The position numbers were made by a program, and so were the translations under genes. Shown here one piece after another: positions 34,033 to 42,209 of a DNA stretch of 64,000 nt. The DNA is from Bacillota bacterium (GTDB taxonomy: Bacteria > Bacillota > Clostridia > Lachnospirales > Lachnospiraceae), in NCBI GenBank assembly GCA_023409535.1, contig JAEYGZ010000005.1, forward strand, positions 65,121 to 129,120. The letters run 5' to 3'. How positions within the stretch are numbered: the stretch's first letter is position 1; each line of letters begins with the position of its first letter. Below the pieces are notes generated by a model, which had not been told where the DNA came from, ran no database searches, and worked only from the letters and a program-made list of their open reading frames with translations.

Positions 34033-34824
34033 ATGAAATTATGCAGTATTGCAAGCGGCAGCAGCGGAAATTGCATCTATGTCGGCAGCCAGGATACCAA
34101 TCTGTTGGTGGATGCCGGAATAAGTGCAAAGCGTATTGAAAATGGGCTTAACGGGATCGAAATTCTGCCGGATACCATTCAGGGGATACTAATTACCCAT
34201 GAGCACTCGGATCATGTATCGGGACTTGGAATACTGGCACGTAAATATAATATACCGATTTATGCAACCTATGAAACAGCATGCGCGTTAACAAGAATAA
34301 AAAGCCTGGGAGAGGTTCCAAAGGAGTTATATCATTTTGTAAAGCCAAATGAAAGCTTCATGGTTGGCGGTATTCAGGTTGAACCGTTCTCAACCTCACA
34401 TGATGCCTCCAACCCGGTATGCTATACCATGCAGGCAGAGGGTCAGAAGATCGGAATAGCAACGGATCTTGGAAAGTATGATGATTATATTGTATCCATG
34501 CTGGATCATTCGGACCTGTTGCTTTTGGAAGCAAATCATGATGTGAACATGTTGATGGTGGGGAAATACCCGTATTATTTAAAGCAGAGAATCTTAGGCG
34601 ACAGAGGGCATTTATCCAATGAAACCTGCGCCGATTTAATCAGCCGTTTAATTCAGCCAAGATTACGGCATATCTTTCTGGCACATTTGAGCAAGGAAAA
34701 TAATTATGAGGAGCTTGCTTATGAAACCGTCTGCTGCGAGCTGGCAGGACGGGGGAGCGGCTTCCCGGTAAAGGACGTCAGTGTGGCGCACCGCGACCAG
34801 CCCTCAGGAATGATGACAATCTAG
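34033..34824 (+). CDS. MBL-fold metallohydrolase (WalJ/YycJ-like)
   Basis: A 263-residue beta-lactamase-fold protein of the WalJ/VicX type. It starts with MKLCSIASGSSGNCIYVGS, the family's N-terminal signature, and the metal site is THEHSDHVSGL near residue 56 (HxHxDH) plus later His/Asp residues (STSHDA and EANHD). In Bacillus and Streptococcus the gene is beside the WalRK two-component genes, but no such genes are nearby here. The ATG at 34033 is preferred over the GTG at 33967 because the usual N-terminus starts there; AAGGAAAGG lies 12 bases upstream. Function is unknown; a link to cell wall and DNA repair has been suggested in the family. Confidence 0.85.
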   Translation: MKLCSIASGSSGNCIYVGSQDTNLLVDAGISAKRIENGLNGIEILPDTIQGILITHEHSDHVSGLGILARKYNIPIYATYETACALTRIKSLGEVPKELYHFVKPNESFMVGGIQVEPFSTSHDASNPVCYTMQAEGQKIGIATDLGKYDDYIVSMLDHSDLLLLEANHDVNMLMVGKYPYYLKQRILGDRGHLSNETCADLISRLIQPRLRHIFLAHLSKENNYEELAYETVCCELAGRGSGFPVKDVSVAHRDQPSGMMTI

Positions 34825-34887
34825 TGTGCATCTCATTAAGTGAAACAGCACGCCGCCCTGTATTCATAATAGTTGGAGGAAATTCAT

Positions 34888-35160
34888 ATGAAGAGAACCG
34901 TGATTACCGTAGTCGGTAAGGATACTGTAGGAATTATCGCAAAGGTATGTACTTATTTGGCAAATAACAACATTAATATTTTGGACATATCCCAAACCAT
35001 TGTTCAGGGCTTCTTCCATATGATGATGATCGTTGATATGACGGTCGCAGGGAAGGATTTTGAAGCGCTCGGCGAAGAGCTGGAACAGCTTGGATCAGAG
35101 ATCGGTGTTATTATTAAAGCGCAGCGGGAAGATATCTTTGATAAAATGCACAGAATCTAA
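34888..35160 (+). CDS. ACT domain-containing protein (UPF0237, GcvR-like)
   Basis: A 90-residue protein made of a single ACT domain: TVITVVGKDTVGIIAKVCTYLANNNINILDISQTIV is the characteristic beta-alpha-beta with a ligand-binding turn. These small proteins probably sense an amino acid, and almost always sit next to a UPF0210/DUF711 gene, as here. ATG 34888 follows GGAGG at 8 bases. The intergenic distance to the next gene is about 40 bases, so co-expression is likely. Confidence 0.88.
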   Translation: MKRTVITVVGKDTVGIIAKVCTYLANNNINILDISQTIVQGFFHMMMIVDMTVAGKDFEALGEELEQLGSEIGVIIKAQREDIFDKMHRI

Positions 35161-35162
35161 GC

Positions 35163-35178
35163 GGCACAAACGAATTCA
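35163..35178 (+). repeat. right-half fragment of the dispersed hairpin repeat
   Basis: GGCACAAACGAATTCA at 35163-35178 matches GGTACAAACGAATTCA at 38265-38280 in 15 of 16 bases. It lies between the ACT-domain and DUF711 genes. Only one half-site is present. Confidence 0.35.
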
Positions 35179-35201
35179 TAAGCCCGGAACGGAGAAATAA
35201 A

Positions 35202-36566
35202 ATGATCAATATTAATGAAGTGATTGAAACCAATAAGATGATTGAGCAGGAGAACCTGGATGTCCGTACAATCACACTGGGTATTAGCTTGTTAGACTGC
35301 GCAGATCCAAATCTTGACGAATTAAACCAAAAAATTTATAATAAAATAACAACGATTGCCAAAAATCTTGTTTCCGTAGGCAATAAGATACAAAAGGAAT
35401 ACGGAATACCGATTGTGAATAAACGAATTTCTGTTACGCCCATCTCCCTGGTTGGGGCATCCGCCTGCAGAACACCTGAGGATTATGTGACAATTGCAAA
35501 GACCTTGGATCGTGCGGCAACCACGGTAGGTGTAAATTTTATCGGCGGTTATTCGGCGCTGGTATCCAAGGCAATGACAACAAGCGATGAGCTGTTAATC
35601 AAGTCCATTCCTATGGCCCTTGGCCGGACAGAGCGGGTGTGCAGCTCCGTTAATGTTGGGTCTACCAAGACCGGTATCGATATGAATGCGGTTAAGCTGT
35701 TAGGCGAGATCATTCTTGAGACTGCGGAGTATACCAAAGAACGTGATTCTATCGGCTGTGCCAAGCTTGTGGTATTCTGCAATGCCCCGGATGACAATCC
35801 GTTTATGGCAGGTGCTTTTCACGGTGTGACAGAAGGCGATGCAGTTATCAATGTTGGCGTCAGCGGTCCGGGAGTCGTAAAGAAGGCTTTGGAGAGTGTA
35901 CGGGGTGCTGATTTTGAAGAACTTTGCGAAACCATCAAGAAGACAGCCTTTAAGATTACCCGCGTCGGGCAGCTGGTAGCGCAGGAAGCTTCCAGAAAGC
36001 TGGGTATTCCGTTCGGAATCATCGATTTATCCCTGGCGCCGACTCCGGCGGTAGGAGACAGTGTGGCTGAGATTCTGGAGGAGATTGGTCTGGAACGTGT
36101 CGGCGCTCCGGGTACGACAGCGGCACTTGCTTTACTAAATGATCAGGTGAAAAAGGGCGGCGTTATGGCTTCCTCCTATGTGGGCGGCTTAAGCGGAGCA
36201 TTTATTCCGGTCAGTGAGGATCAGGAAATGATCAATTCCGTGGAGGTTGGCGCGTTAACCCTTGAGAAGCTGGAAGCAATGACCTGCGTATGTTCTGTCG
36301 GTCTTGATATGATAGCAATTCCCGGCGATACCAAGGCATCCACAATCTCCGGTATCATTGCGGATGAGATGGCAATCGGCATGATCAATCAGAAGACCAC
36401 AGCAGTACGTATCATTCCCGTGATCGGAAAGAGTGTGGGCGAGCGTGTTGAATTTGGCGGTTTGCTGGGTTATGCACCGGTAATGAGTGTGAATCCCTTT
36501 GGTTGCGACAGCTTTATCGGCCGGGGAGGAAGAATTCCGGCCCCGATTCATAGCTTCAAGAATTAA
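35202..36566 (+). CDS. PFL family protein (UPF0210/DUF711)
   Basis: A 454-residue protein of the DUF711 family with a formate-lyase/ribonucleotide-reductase-like barrel. Visible conserved parts are DVRTITLGISLLDC near the N-terminus, GVNFIGGYSALVSKAM near residue 115, NAPDDNPFMAGAFHG near residue 195, VGVSGPGVV, and the C-terminal GCDSFIGRGGRIPAPI. The glycine-rich C-terminus recalls the glycyl radical region, but no activase gene is nearby, so radical chemistry is not shown. The Firmicute pair gcvR-like/DUF711 is strongly conserved; its biochemical role is not known. Confidence 0.88.
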   Translation: MININEVIETNKMIEQENLDVRTITLGISLLDCADPNLDELNQKIYNKITTIAKNLVSVGNKIQKEYGIPIVNKRISVTPISLVGASACRTPEDYVTIAKTLDRAATTVGVNFIGGYSALVSKAMTTSDELLIKSIPMALGRTERVCSSVNVGSTKTGIDMNAVKLLGEIILETAEYTKERDSIGCAKLVVFCNAPDDNPFMAGAFHGVTEGDAVINVGVSGPGVVKKALESVRGADFEELCETIKKTAFKITRVGQLVAQEASRKLGIPFGIIDLSLAPTPAVGDSVAEILEEIGLERVGAPGTTAALALLNDQVKKGGVMASSYVGGLSGAFIPVSEDQEMINSVEVGALTLEKLEAMTCVCSVGLDMIAIPGDTKASTISGIIADEMAIGMINQKTTAVRIIPVIGKSVGERVEFGGLLGYAPVMSVNPFGCDSFIGRGGRIPAPIHSFKN

Positions 36567-36602
36567 TGGATAATAATATGCAAGTATGTAAATAATTTAC
36601 TT

Positions 36603-36669
36603 GAACCGAGACTGACTTCCCCTCGTCTAATCTGTATCCGGATCCAGGGCAGTTGTTCACGGTTCTTTT
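36603..36669 (+). terminator. terminator-like hairpin before the dipeptidase gene
   Basis: GAACCG at 36603-36608 pairs with CGGTTC at 36660-36665, followed by four T. The interior holds ATCCGGAT and other short pairings. Confidence 0.4.
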
Positions 36670-36696
36670 CGTCATTTAACTATAGGAGAGAGAGGT

Positions 36697-38181
36697 ATGG
36701 GAACCATGGGAATTAACCTGGAGCAGTTGGATTATAAGAACATTTTTTATTATTTTAGTGAGATATCCAAGATACCGAGAGGTTCGGGCAACGAAAAGGG
36801 CGTCAGCGACTATCTTGCTGCATTTGCAAAATCACATAACTTTGAGTATATACAGGATACTTCCAATAATGTAATCATGATCAAGGAGGCCGCTCCCGGT
36901 TATGAGAATGAGCCTGCGATCATCCTGCAGGGCCATATGGATATGGTTTGTGAGAAGCTGAAGGACTCAACCCATGATTTTCTGAAGGATGAGATAAAGT
37001 TATTGGTGGACGGAGATTTTCTTCATGCCGACGGTACAACACTGGGCGGCGATAACGGTATCGCAGTAGCCTATATCCTGGCGGTGCTATCCGATCAGGA
37101 TATCCCGCATCCCCGGCTGGAAGCAGTCATAACAACGGACGAAGAGGTGGGCTTAGGTGGTGCCCAGGCGCTGGATTTATCCATGTTGAAGGGAAAATAT
37201 CTCATCAATCTGGATTCCGAGGAGGAGGACTGCGTTCTCACCAGCTGTGCAGGCGGTATGAGAACCAATTGTACCCTTCCCATCAACCGTGTGGATGCTT
37301 ACGGCAGAAAATTTAAGATCAGCCTTGGCGGTATGCAGGGCGGTCACTCCGGAACCGATATCGATAAGAACCGTGCAAATGCACCGAAGCTTTTAGGAAG
37401 ATTGTTATTTGAACTTCGGGAGGAGCATCCCTTTGGTCTGGTTACCATGCAGGGCGGCTTTAAGGATAATGTTATTCCCCGTGAGGCACAGGCTGAGCTT
37501 CTGATTATCGGTGAGGAGAGCGAATTGGAGGATGCTTTTGCGAAGGTGAAGGAAAGCATTGCAAAGCTTATGAACTATTATAAGCAGGAATTAAGCGGCT
37601 CTGAACCGCAGTTGAACTATGAGCTGGAGGATCAGGGAAACGGCGACTACCGCCCGTTACATCCGGTATCCTTTGAGAAAATGCTGTTTATGCTGGTAAA
37701 TATGCCAAACGGTATTCAGGTCATGAGCTCCCATATCAAGGGTCTGGTTGAGAGTTCACTTAATCTTGGTGCCTTCAATGTAGAGGAGAGCCAGGTGGTA
37801 TTTATCAGTGCGCTTCGCAGCTCCCTTTATGAATATAAATATTTTATGAGCAACAAACTGAATTATATGATCAGCTTCTTAGGCGGTGATCATAAGGAGT
37901 ATGCTGAATATCCCGGTTGGGAATACAAGCCGGAATCACCGCTTCGTGAGCATTATAAGAGAATTTATCAGGAGCAGACCGGCAAGGAGCTTAGGGTGGA
38001 AGCGATTCATGCAGGTCTGGAATGCGGTATTATCAGCGAGAAGCTGCCTGAGGTTGATGCAATATCCATTGGTCCGGACATGTTCCATGTTCATACCATT
38101 GAAGAAAAATTAAGTATTTCCTCTGCAATTCGCGTATATAAGCTGCTGGAGCAGGTGGTCAGGGAGAAGATTAAGGCATAG
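36697..38181 (+). CDS. M20-family aminoacyl-histidine dipeptidase (PepD-like)
   Basis: A 494-residue cytosolic zinc dipeptidase that cleaves Xaa-His and other dipeptides. The metal-ligand motifs are visible: QGHMDMVCEK near residue 80 (His and Asp), LGGDNGIAVAYILA near residue 115, TTDEEVGLGGA near residue 145 (catalytic glutamate and bridging residue), LINLDSEEED near residue 170, and the C-terminal HAGLECGII near residue 435 plus GPDMFHVHTIEE near 457. The length matches pepD/carnosinase of the Firmicute type. The GGGAACC upstream includes a good AGGAGAG site. Monocistronic by appearance. Confidence 0.9.
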   Translation: MGTMGINLEQLDYKNIFYYFSEISKIPRGSGNEKGVSDYLAAFAKSHNFEYIQDTSNNVIMIKEAAPGYENEPAIILQGHMDMVCEKLKDSTHDFLKDEIKLLVDGDFLHADGTTLGGDNGIAVAYILAVLSDQDIPHPRLEAVITTDEEVGLGGAQALDLSMLKGKYLINLDSEEEDCVLTSCAGGMRTNCTLPINRVDAYGRKFKISLGGMQGGHSGTDIDKNRANAPKLLGRLLFELREEHPFGLVTMQGGFKDNVIPREAQAELLIIGEESELEDAFAKVKESIAKLMNYYKQELSGSEPQLNYELEDQGNGDYRPLHPVSFEKMLFMLVNMPNGIQVMSSHIKGLVESSLNLGAFNVEESQVVFISALRSSLYEYKYFMSNKLNYMISFLGGDHKEYAEYPGWEYKPESPLREHYKRIYQEQTGKELRVEAIHAGLECGIISEKLPEVDAISIGPDMFHVHTIEEKLSISSAIRVYKLLEQVVREKIKA

Positions 38182-38183
38182 TA

Positions 38184-38280
38184 GTGTGAATTGATTCGAA
38201 TAGAGCATCCGGGCCATGAAAAGCATAATTTACACTTGGAAGTTTGTGCCTGGGAGAAAGCACCGGTACAAACGAATTCA
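38184..38280 (+). repeat. dispersed intergenic hairpin repeat, copy D
   Basis: GTTTGTGCC at 38242-38250 pairs with GGTACAAAC at 38265-38273 (one G-T pair); outer GAATT...CG at 38187-38198 faces CGAATTC at 38273-38279. The left part ATGAAAAGCATAATT (38216-38230) is shared with copy B, and TTACACTT...TTTGTGCCTG with copy A. It lies between the dipeptidase and LCP genes. The in-frame ATG at 38191 is inside it and thus not a real start. Confidence 0.55.
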
Positions 38281-38325
38281 AGCTTCAAAGGGCAGGAAAA
38301 ACGTATTTATTTAGGAGATGAAAAG

Positions 38326-39828
38326 ATGGGTAAGGATGACGTAAATTCAACATTTGATTTTGATAGTGACCCGGAGTTCAGCGACAATTTTTATAAGAAT
38401 ATTGAGCGGGCATTTAGCGATTCAGAGGTTGAAACGCCGAAGACGGAACAAGAAGATGAGCATACCGGGGAACATCAAGACAGCGAGGAGACACCGACGG
38501 AACCTACGACAGATGAGATTGCAGCTACGGTTGCAGCAAAGAAACCGGAGGCACTTGACGAGGCTTCGGAAGATGATATCGAGGAGGAATTGTCTGATAT
38601 CAATGCCTCTCTGGCTCGTAAAATATGTGAGGAAATGGATGTCATCGGTGTCGAGGCGGCAAAAAACGGAAGAAAAAAACAGAATCGTTTCAGAATTCAG
38701 AGCGGAATCATACTTACACTTCTCTGTGTGGTAGGCTTGGGCTTTTTCTTCGGCTTCACAAAGCCGGGTAACCAGCTTCTCCTTAGCATTGGGGTAAATA
38801 TCTCCGGCAATCTCTGGACCACGATGACCGGAAGCTTCGACGATACTACTGATGTGGTGGAAGATATTGACCATATTGATGAAGAGGATTTGGATTCAAC
38901 TGCGGATACCCTGGATCCAGCCACCATTGTCTGGCCGGATCATCCCGGCGAAGGCAGGCATGTGGAGGGGGTATATAATATTCTCCTGCTTGGTGAGGAG
39001 GCCATCGGTTCCGGTACCTCCAGAGGCCGTACCGATGTTATTGTCATCGCTACAATGAATACCATTACCAAAGAATTGAAGCTTACCTCACTTATGAGGG
39101 ATACCTTTGTTCAAATCCCCGGATATAAGGATAATAAACTGAACTCCGCTTATGAAAAGGGCGGACTGGATTTGCTATATGAAACCATCGCATTGAATTT
39201 TGATATCAGGCTCGACGGCTGTGCTATGGTTAACTTTGAAGACTTCGAGAAGATCATTGATAAATTAGGCGGTTTGGAGCTAACCTTAACCGCAGGTGAA
39301 GCAAAGTACTTGAATACAACAAATTATATTTCCAATCCTGCAAACCGCAATGTGCATGAAGGTAAGCAGCCGATGAACGGTAACCAGGTTCTGGGTTACG
39401 CCCGCGTTCGTAAAAGAGCCACAATCACCGGTAATAACAATGATTATGGCCGTACGGACAGACATCGTATCATACTCAATGCAATTTTTGATAAATACAA
39501 ATCGAAGAGTGAAGTTGAGCTGGCTTCCATGATGCTTCAATTATTGCCGATGATAACGACGGATATTGATAATGAAACCTTTAAAATGTTATTAAACAGC
39601 TTTATCGAGATGGGAACGACCCAGATCTCCCAGCTGAGAATTCCGGATGACGGAGCCTTTGATGATGCAATGGTGCGCGGTATGGATGTATTGGTACCGG
39701 ATCTGCAGAAAAATATAAAGACTCTGCATGATTTTATCTTTGGGGATGAAGCTTTATATCATTCACAAACCCCGACCGGGGCAGCCGCACCCGCAGAAAA
39801 CGCGGCTGGAACTGCAGTAATTAATTAA
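38326..39828 (+). CDS. LytR-CpsA-Psr (LCP) family protein
   Basis: A 500-residue membrane-bound enzyme that transfers undecaprenyl-linked glycopolymers (teichoic acid, capsule) to peptidoglycan. The start is ATG 38326 with AGGAG 8 bases upstream. Residues 1-120 are an acidic cytosolic tail with many Glu, Asp and Thr; a membrane segment is at about 127-147 (IILTLLCVVGLGFFFGFT); then the LCP domain with NILLLGEE near residue 215, GRTDVIVIATMN near residue 230, LTSLMRDTFVQIPGY near residue 250, KLNSAYEKGG, and the GKQPMNGNQVLGYARVR segment near residue 350 (conserved arginines). The long acidic tail is unusual compared with the short tails of Bacillus TagTUV. Confidence 0.9.
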   Translation: MGKDDVNSTFDFDSDPEFSDNFYKNIERAFSDSEVETPKTEQEDEHTGEHQDSEETPTEPTTDEIAATVAAKKPEALDEASEDDIEEELSDINASLARKICEEMDVIGVEAAKNGRKKQNRFRIQSGIILTLLCVVGLGFFFGFTKPGNQLLLSIGVNISGNLWTTMTGSFDDTTDVVEDIDHIDEEDLDSTADTLDPATIVWPDHPGEGRHVEGVYNILLLGEEAIGSGTSRGRTDVIVIATMNTITKELKLTSLMRDTFVQIPGYKDNKLNSAYEKGGLDLLYETIALNFDIRLDGCAMVNFEDFEKIIDKLGGLELTLTAGEAKYLNTTNYISNPANRNVHEGKQPMNGNQVLGYARVRKRATITGNNNDYGRTDRHRIILNAIFDKYKSKSEVELASMMLQLLPMITTDIDNETFKMLLNSFIEMGTTQISQLRIPDDGAFDDAMVRGMDVLVPDLQKNIKTLHDFIFGDEALYHSQTPTGAAAPAENAAGTAVIN

Positions 39829-39867
39829 GGATTGACCGTATTATATCGTATCATTATTTTTCAGGCC

Positions 39868-39908
39868 AAGTGCATCCGGTAGGTCTATGATACCTGGATG
39901 CACTTGTT
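39868..39908 (+). terminator. terminator-like hairpin after the LCP gene
   Basis: Stem of AAGTGCATCC (39868-39877) with GGATGCACTT (39896-39905), extended by GGTA/TACC, then GTTGT. The T-run is poor. Confidence 0.55.
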
Positions 39909-39923
39909 GTACGCCCGAAACAG

Positions 39924-39963
39924 GCGCAGCCCGGTCAGGCATTGCCCGGCATGGGTGCTGCGC
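39924..39963 (+). other. GC-rich hairpin in the LCP-M23 gap
   Basis: GCGCAG at 39924-39929 pairs with CTGCGC at 39958-39963, and the inner CCCGG/CCGGG-like bases can pair further. It is much more GC-rich than its surroundings. Together with the preceding hairpin it fills a 215-base gene-free interval. Confidence 0.4.
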
Positions 39964-40001
39964 ATACCGATTGTCTTTGTTATATTACCTTCTCTTTGGA
40001 C

Positions 40002-40028
40002 ATATATTACTTTATGATAGTAATATAT
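40002..40028 (+). promoter_or_regulatory. 10-bp palindrome upstream of M23 peptidase gene
   Basis: ATATATTACT (40002-40011) and AGTAATATAT (40019-40028) are perfect reverse complements around 7 bases, ending just before the GGAG ribosome site. This may be an operator or an RNA hairpin next to the start. Confidence 0.4.
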
Positions 40029-40043
40029 GGAGTGTAATTGTTC

Positions 40044-40940
40044 ATGACAGTAAGACCTGATCGACGACCTTTCCTCCTTCTGTTTTTTCTTCTTCCGCTT
40101 CTTTGGGTGACCGGCTCGCAGTTAAACCGGTTATCTTCGGAATTATTATTTCGGGAAATTGAGTCAGAAGGGGTAAATTATGATAAATTTCGTGAATTGA
40201 AGCTTGGGGATGAGGTTCTGGCCTCTGCCCAGGACAGTACTGCAAAGCTTTATAAGAGGTACCCGGATCTGAAACAATTTCAGATCATCAGTCCCATTGA
40301 TTACATCACCTTCAGTATGTTTACAAAATCCTTTGATTTGACGGACGGGAAGCTGACAGACGGAAAAATACTCTTAAAGGGGTATGGAAGAATTACCGGA
40401 ATGAAGAGCTATGAGAAGCTGCGGGAGTATTACACTGCGATACTAAATGATCTTGAACGCTTTCCGGTTCCCAGAATGCTGGCTGATGAGAAGGATGTCT
40501 CCTATGTCGATACCTGGAGTGATCCCAGAAGCTACGGCGGCAATCGGAAGCATGAAGGTACGGATATTATGGGAGGAATGAATGAACGAGGGCATTATCC
40601 TGTGATTAGTATGACAGATGGCTATATCGAGAAGATGGGCTGGCTTGAGCAGGGAGGATACAGAGTTGGAGTCCGCTCTCCCTCCGGGGGGTATTTTTAC
40701 TATGCGCATCTGGACTCCTATGCCCCGGAACTGAAGGAGGGGGACAACATTTACGCCGGACAGCTGTTAGGCTTTATGGGCGATAGCGGTTACGGCAATG
40801 AAGGAACCGTCGGCAAGTTTGATGTTCACCTGCATGTGGGCATTTATGTAAATACACAATCGGGAGAAATGAGTGTCAACCCTTATTATATTTTAAAAAT
40901 CCTGGAGAAGGACCGAACCAGCTGCATAGGGTACCCTTAA
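40044..40940 (+). CDS. M23 family metallopeptidase
   Basis: A 298-residue exported or anchored protein with one N-terminal hydrophobic segment (residues 9-24) and a C-terminal LytM/M23 domain that hydrolyses peptidoglycan peptides. The zinc ligands are seen as HEGTD near residue 172 (HxxxD) and DVHLHVG near residue 265 (HxH). The glycine-rich GGYFYYAHLDSY and GQLLGFMGDSG segments are typical. ATG 40044 is preferred over TTG 40038, from spacing to GGAG at 40029-40032. The palindrome just upstream may regulate it. The domain in the middle (residues 45-150) has no motif I know; a sporulation role (SpoIIQ-like) cannot be excluded. Confidence 0.87.
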   Translation: MTVRPDRRPFLLLFFLLPLLWVTGSQLNRLSSELLFREIESEGVNYDKFRELKLGDEVLASAQDSTAKLYKRYPDLKQFQIISPIDYITFSMFTKSFDLTDGKLTDGKILLKGYGRITGMKSYEKLREYYTAILNDLERFPVPRMLADEKDVSYVDTWSDPRSYGGNRKHEGTDIMGGMNERGHYPVISMTDGYIEKMGWLEQGGYRVGVRSPSGGYFYYAHLDSYAPELKEGDNIYAGQLLGFMGDSGYGNEGTVGKFDVHLHVGIYVNTQSGEMSVNPYYILKILEKDRTSCIGYP

Positions 40941-41009
40941 AATGTCTTTTATATTTACAGGTATCTGTGGTATACTAATGCACAGGGATATACTTAGGGA
41001 GAAAATTAA

Positions 41010-42200
41010 ATGGAGATATATTTAGATAATTCAGCTACAACCAAAGTGTCGGAGGGTGTCAGGGACAAGCTGGTTCAGGTGCTTTATGAGGACTATGGAA
41101 ATCCTTCTTCCATGCACAGGCTTGGTGTGAAAGCGGAGCAGTATATGAAGGAAGCTGCGGCTATTATTGCAGGCAGCCTGAAGGTGGAACCGAAGGAAAT
41201 TGTCTTTACTTCCGGCGGTACGGAATCCAACAATCTGGCACTGATTGGAACGGCTATGGCCAATAAGCGAAGAGGAAACCACATCATTACCTCCAGAATA
41301 GAGCATCCTTCCGTGCATCAGCCATTGGTGCATCTTGAGGAAAATGGATTTGAGATCAGTTTTGCACCGGTTGATTCTGCCGGTAAATTAATCAAGGAAA
41401 AGCTGTATGAGCTGGTCAGGGAGAATACCCTTCTGGTTTCACTTATGTATGTCAATAATGAAATAGGCAGTGTTCAGGATATTGCAGAGCTGTGTACCGG
41501 GTTGAAAAAATTGAAAAAGGATCTTATCCTCCATGTGGATGCAACCCAGGCCTTTGGCAAGTATAAGATCTATCCCAAGAGGGAGGGAATAGATCTGTTA
41601 ACCTTCAGCGGCCATAAGATTCATGGACCCAAAGGGATCGGTGCCTTGTATGTAAGTGATGCGGTAAGGATCAGTCCGGTGGCATTCGGCGGCGGGCATC
41701 AGAGAGGGCTTCGTTCCGGTACGGAGAATGTTCCGGGCATCGCAGCGCTGGGACAGGCTGTAACAGAGCTGTATACTGACTTTGAGGCAAAGGTTGCAAG
41801 GATGTATTCTTTGAAGCAGAAGTTCTTAAGAGAGATCAGCCGGCTGGAGGATGTGACGGTTAACGGCGTACCTTCGGAATGTATTCCCGATTTTGAACTG
41901 GAGGCATTGAAGAAAACTGCTCCGCATATTATGAGCGTCAGCTTTCAGGGGGTCCGAAGTGAGGTGTTTTTGCATGCCCTTGAGGACAAAGGTGTCTATG
42001 TGTCCTCTGGCTCGGCCTGCAGCTCCCACCATCCGACTCCAAGTGTTACACTGACTTCAATCGGAATGGTGAAGGATTTAATGGATTCGACCTTACGCTT
42101 CTCCATGTCGGAGCTGACCACAGAGGAAGAGATTGATTATACCATAGCACAGGTGAAGGAACTTCTGCCTGTACTTCGTCGTTATACAAGAAAGAGATAG
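41010..42200 (+). CDS. cysteine desulfurase (NifS/IscS type), partner of ThiI
   Basis: A PLP enzyme of 396 residues that extracts sulfur from cysteine as an enzyme persulfide. It begins with YLDNSATTKVSEGV (family start), has the TSGGTESNNLAL phosphate-binding motif near residue 70, the PLP lysine in FSGHKIHGPKG near residue 205, and the catalytic cysteine in SSGSACSSHHP near residue 335. The ThiI gene follows with a 9-base gap, so this desulfurase probably feeds 4-thiouridine and thiamine thiazole synthesis rather than a general Fe-S assembly machine; no iscU/sufU is next to it. Confidence 0.92.
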   Translation: MEIYLDNSATTKVSEGVRDKLVQVLYEDYGNPSSMHRLGVKAEQYMKEAAAIIAGSLKVEPKEIVFTSGGTESNNLALIGTAMANKRRGNHIITSRIEHPSVHQPLVHLEENGFEISFAPVDSAGKLIKEKLYELVRENTLLVSLMYVNNEIGSVQDIAELCTGLKKLKKDLILHVDATQAFGKYKIYPKREGIDLLTFSGHKIHGPKGIGALYVSDAVRISPVAFGGGHQRGLRSGTENVPGIAALGQAVTELYTDFEAKVARMYSLKQKFLREISRLEDVTVNGVPSECIPDFELEALKKTAPHIMSVSFQGVRSEVFLHALEDKGVYVSSGSACSSHHPTPSVTLTSIGMVKDLMDSTLRFSMSELTTEEEIDYTIAQVKELLPVLRRYTRKR

Positions 42201-42209
42201 GGAGGATAT

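Noticed and set aside
38191..38325. Extension of the LCP protein upstream to 38191
   Set aside because: The sequence is the dispersed hairpin repeat; ATG 38326 has a proper ribosome site and starts the normal acidic tail.
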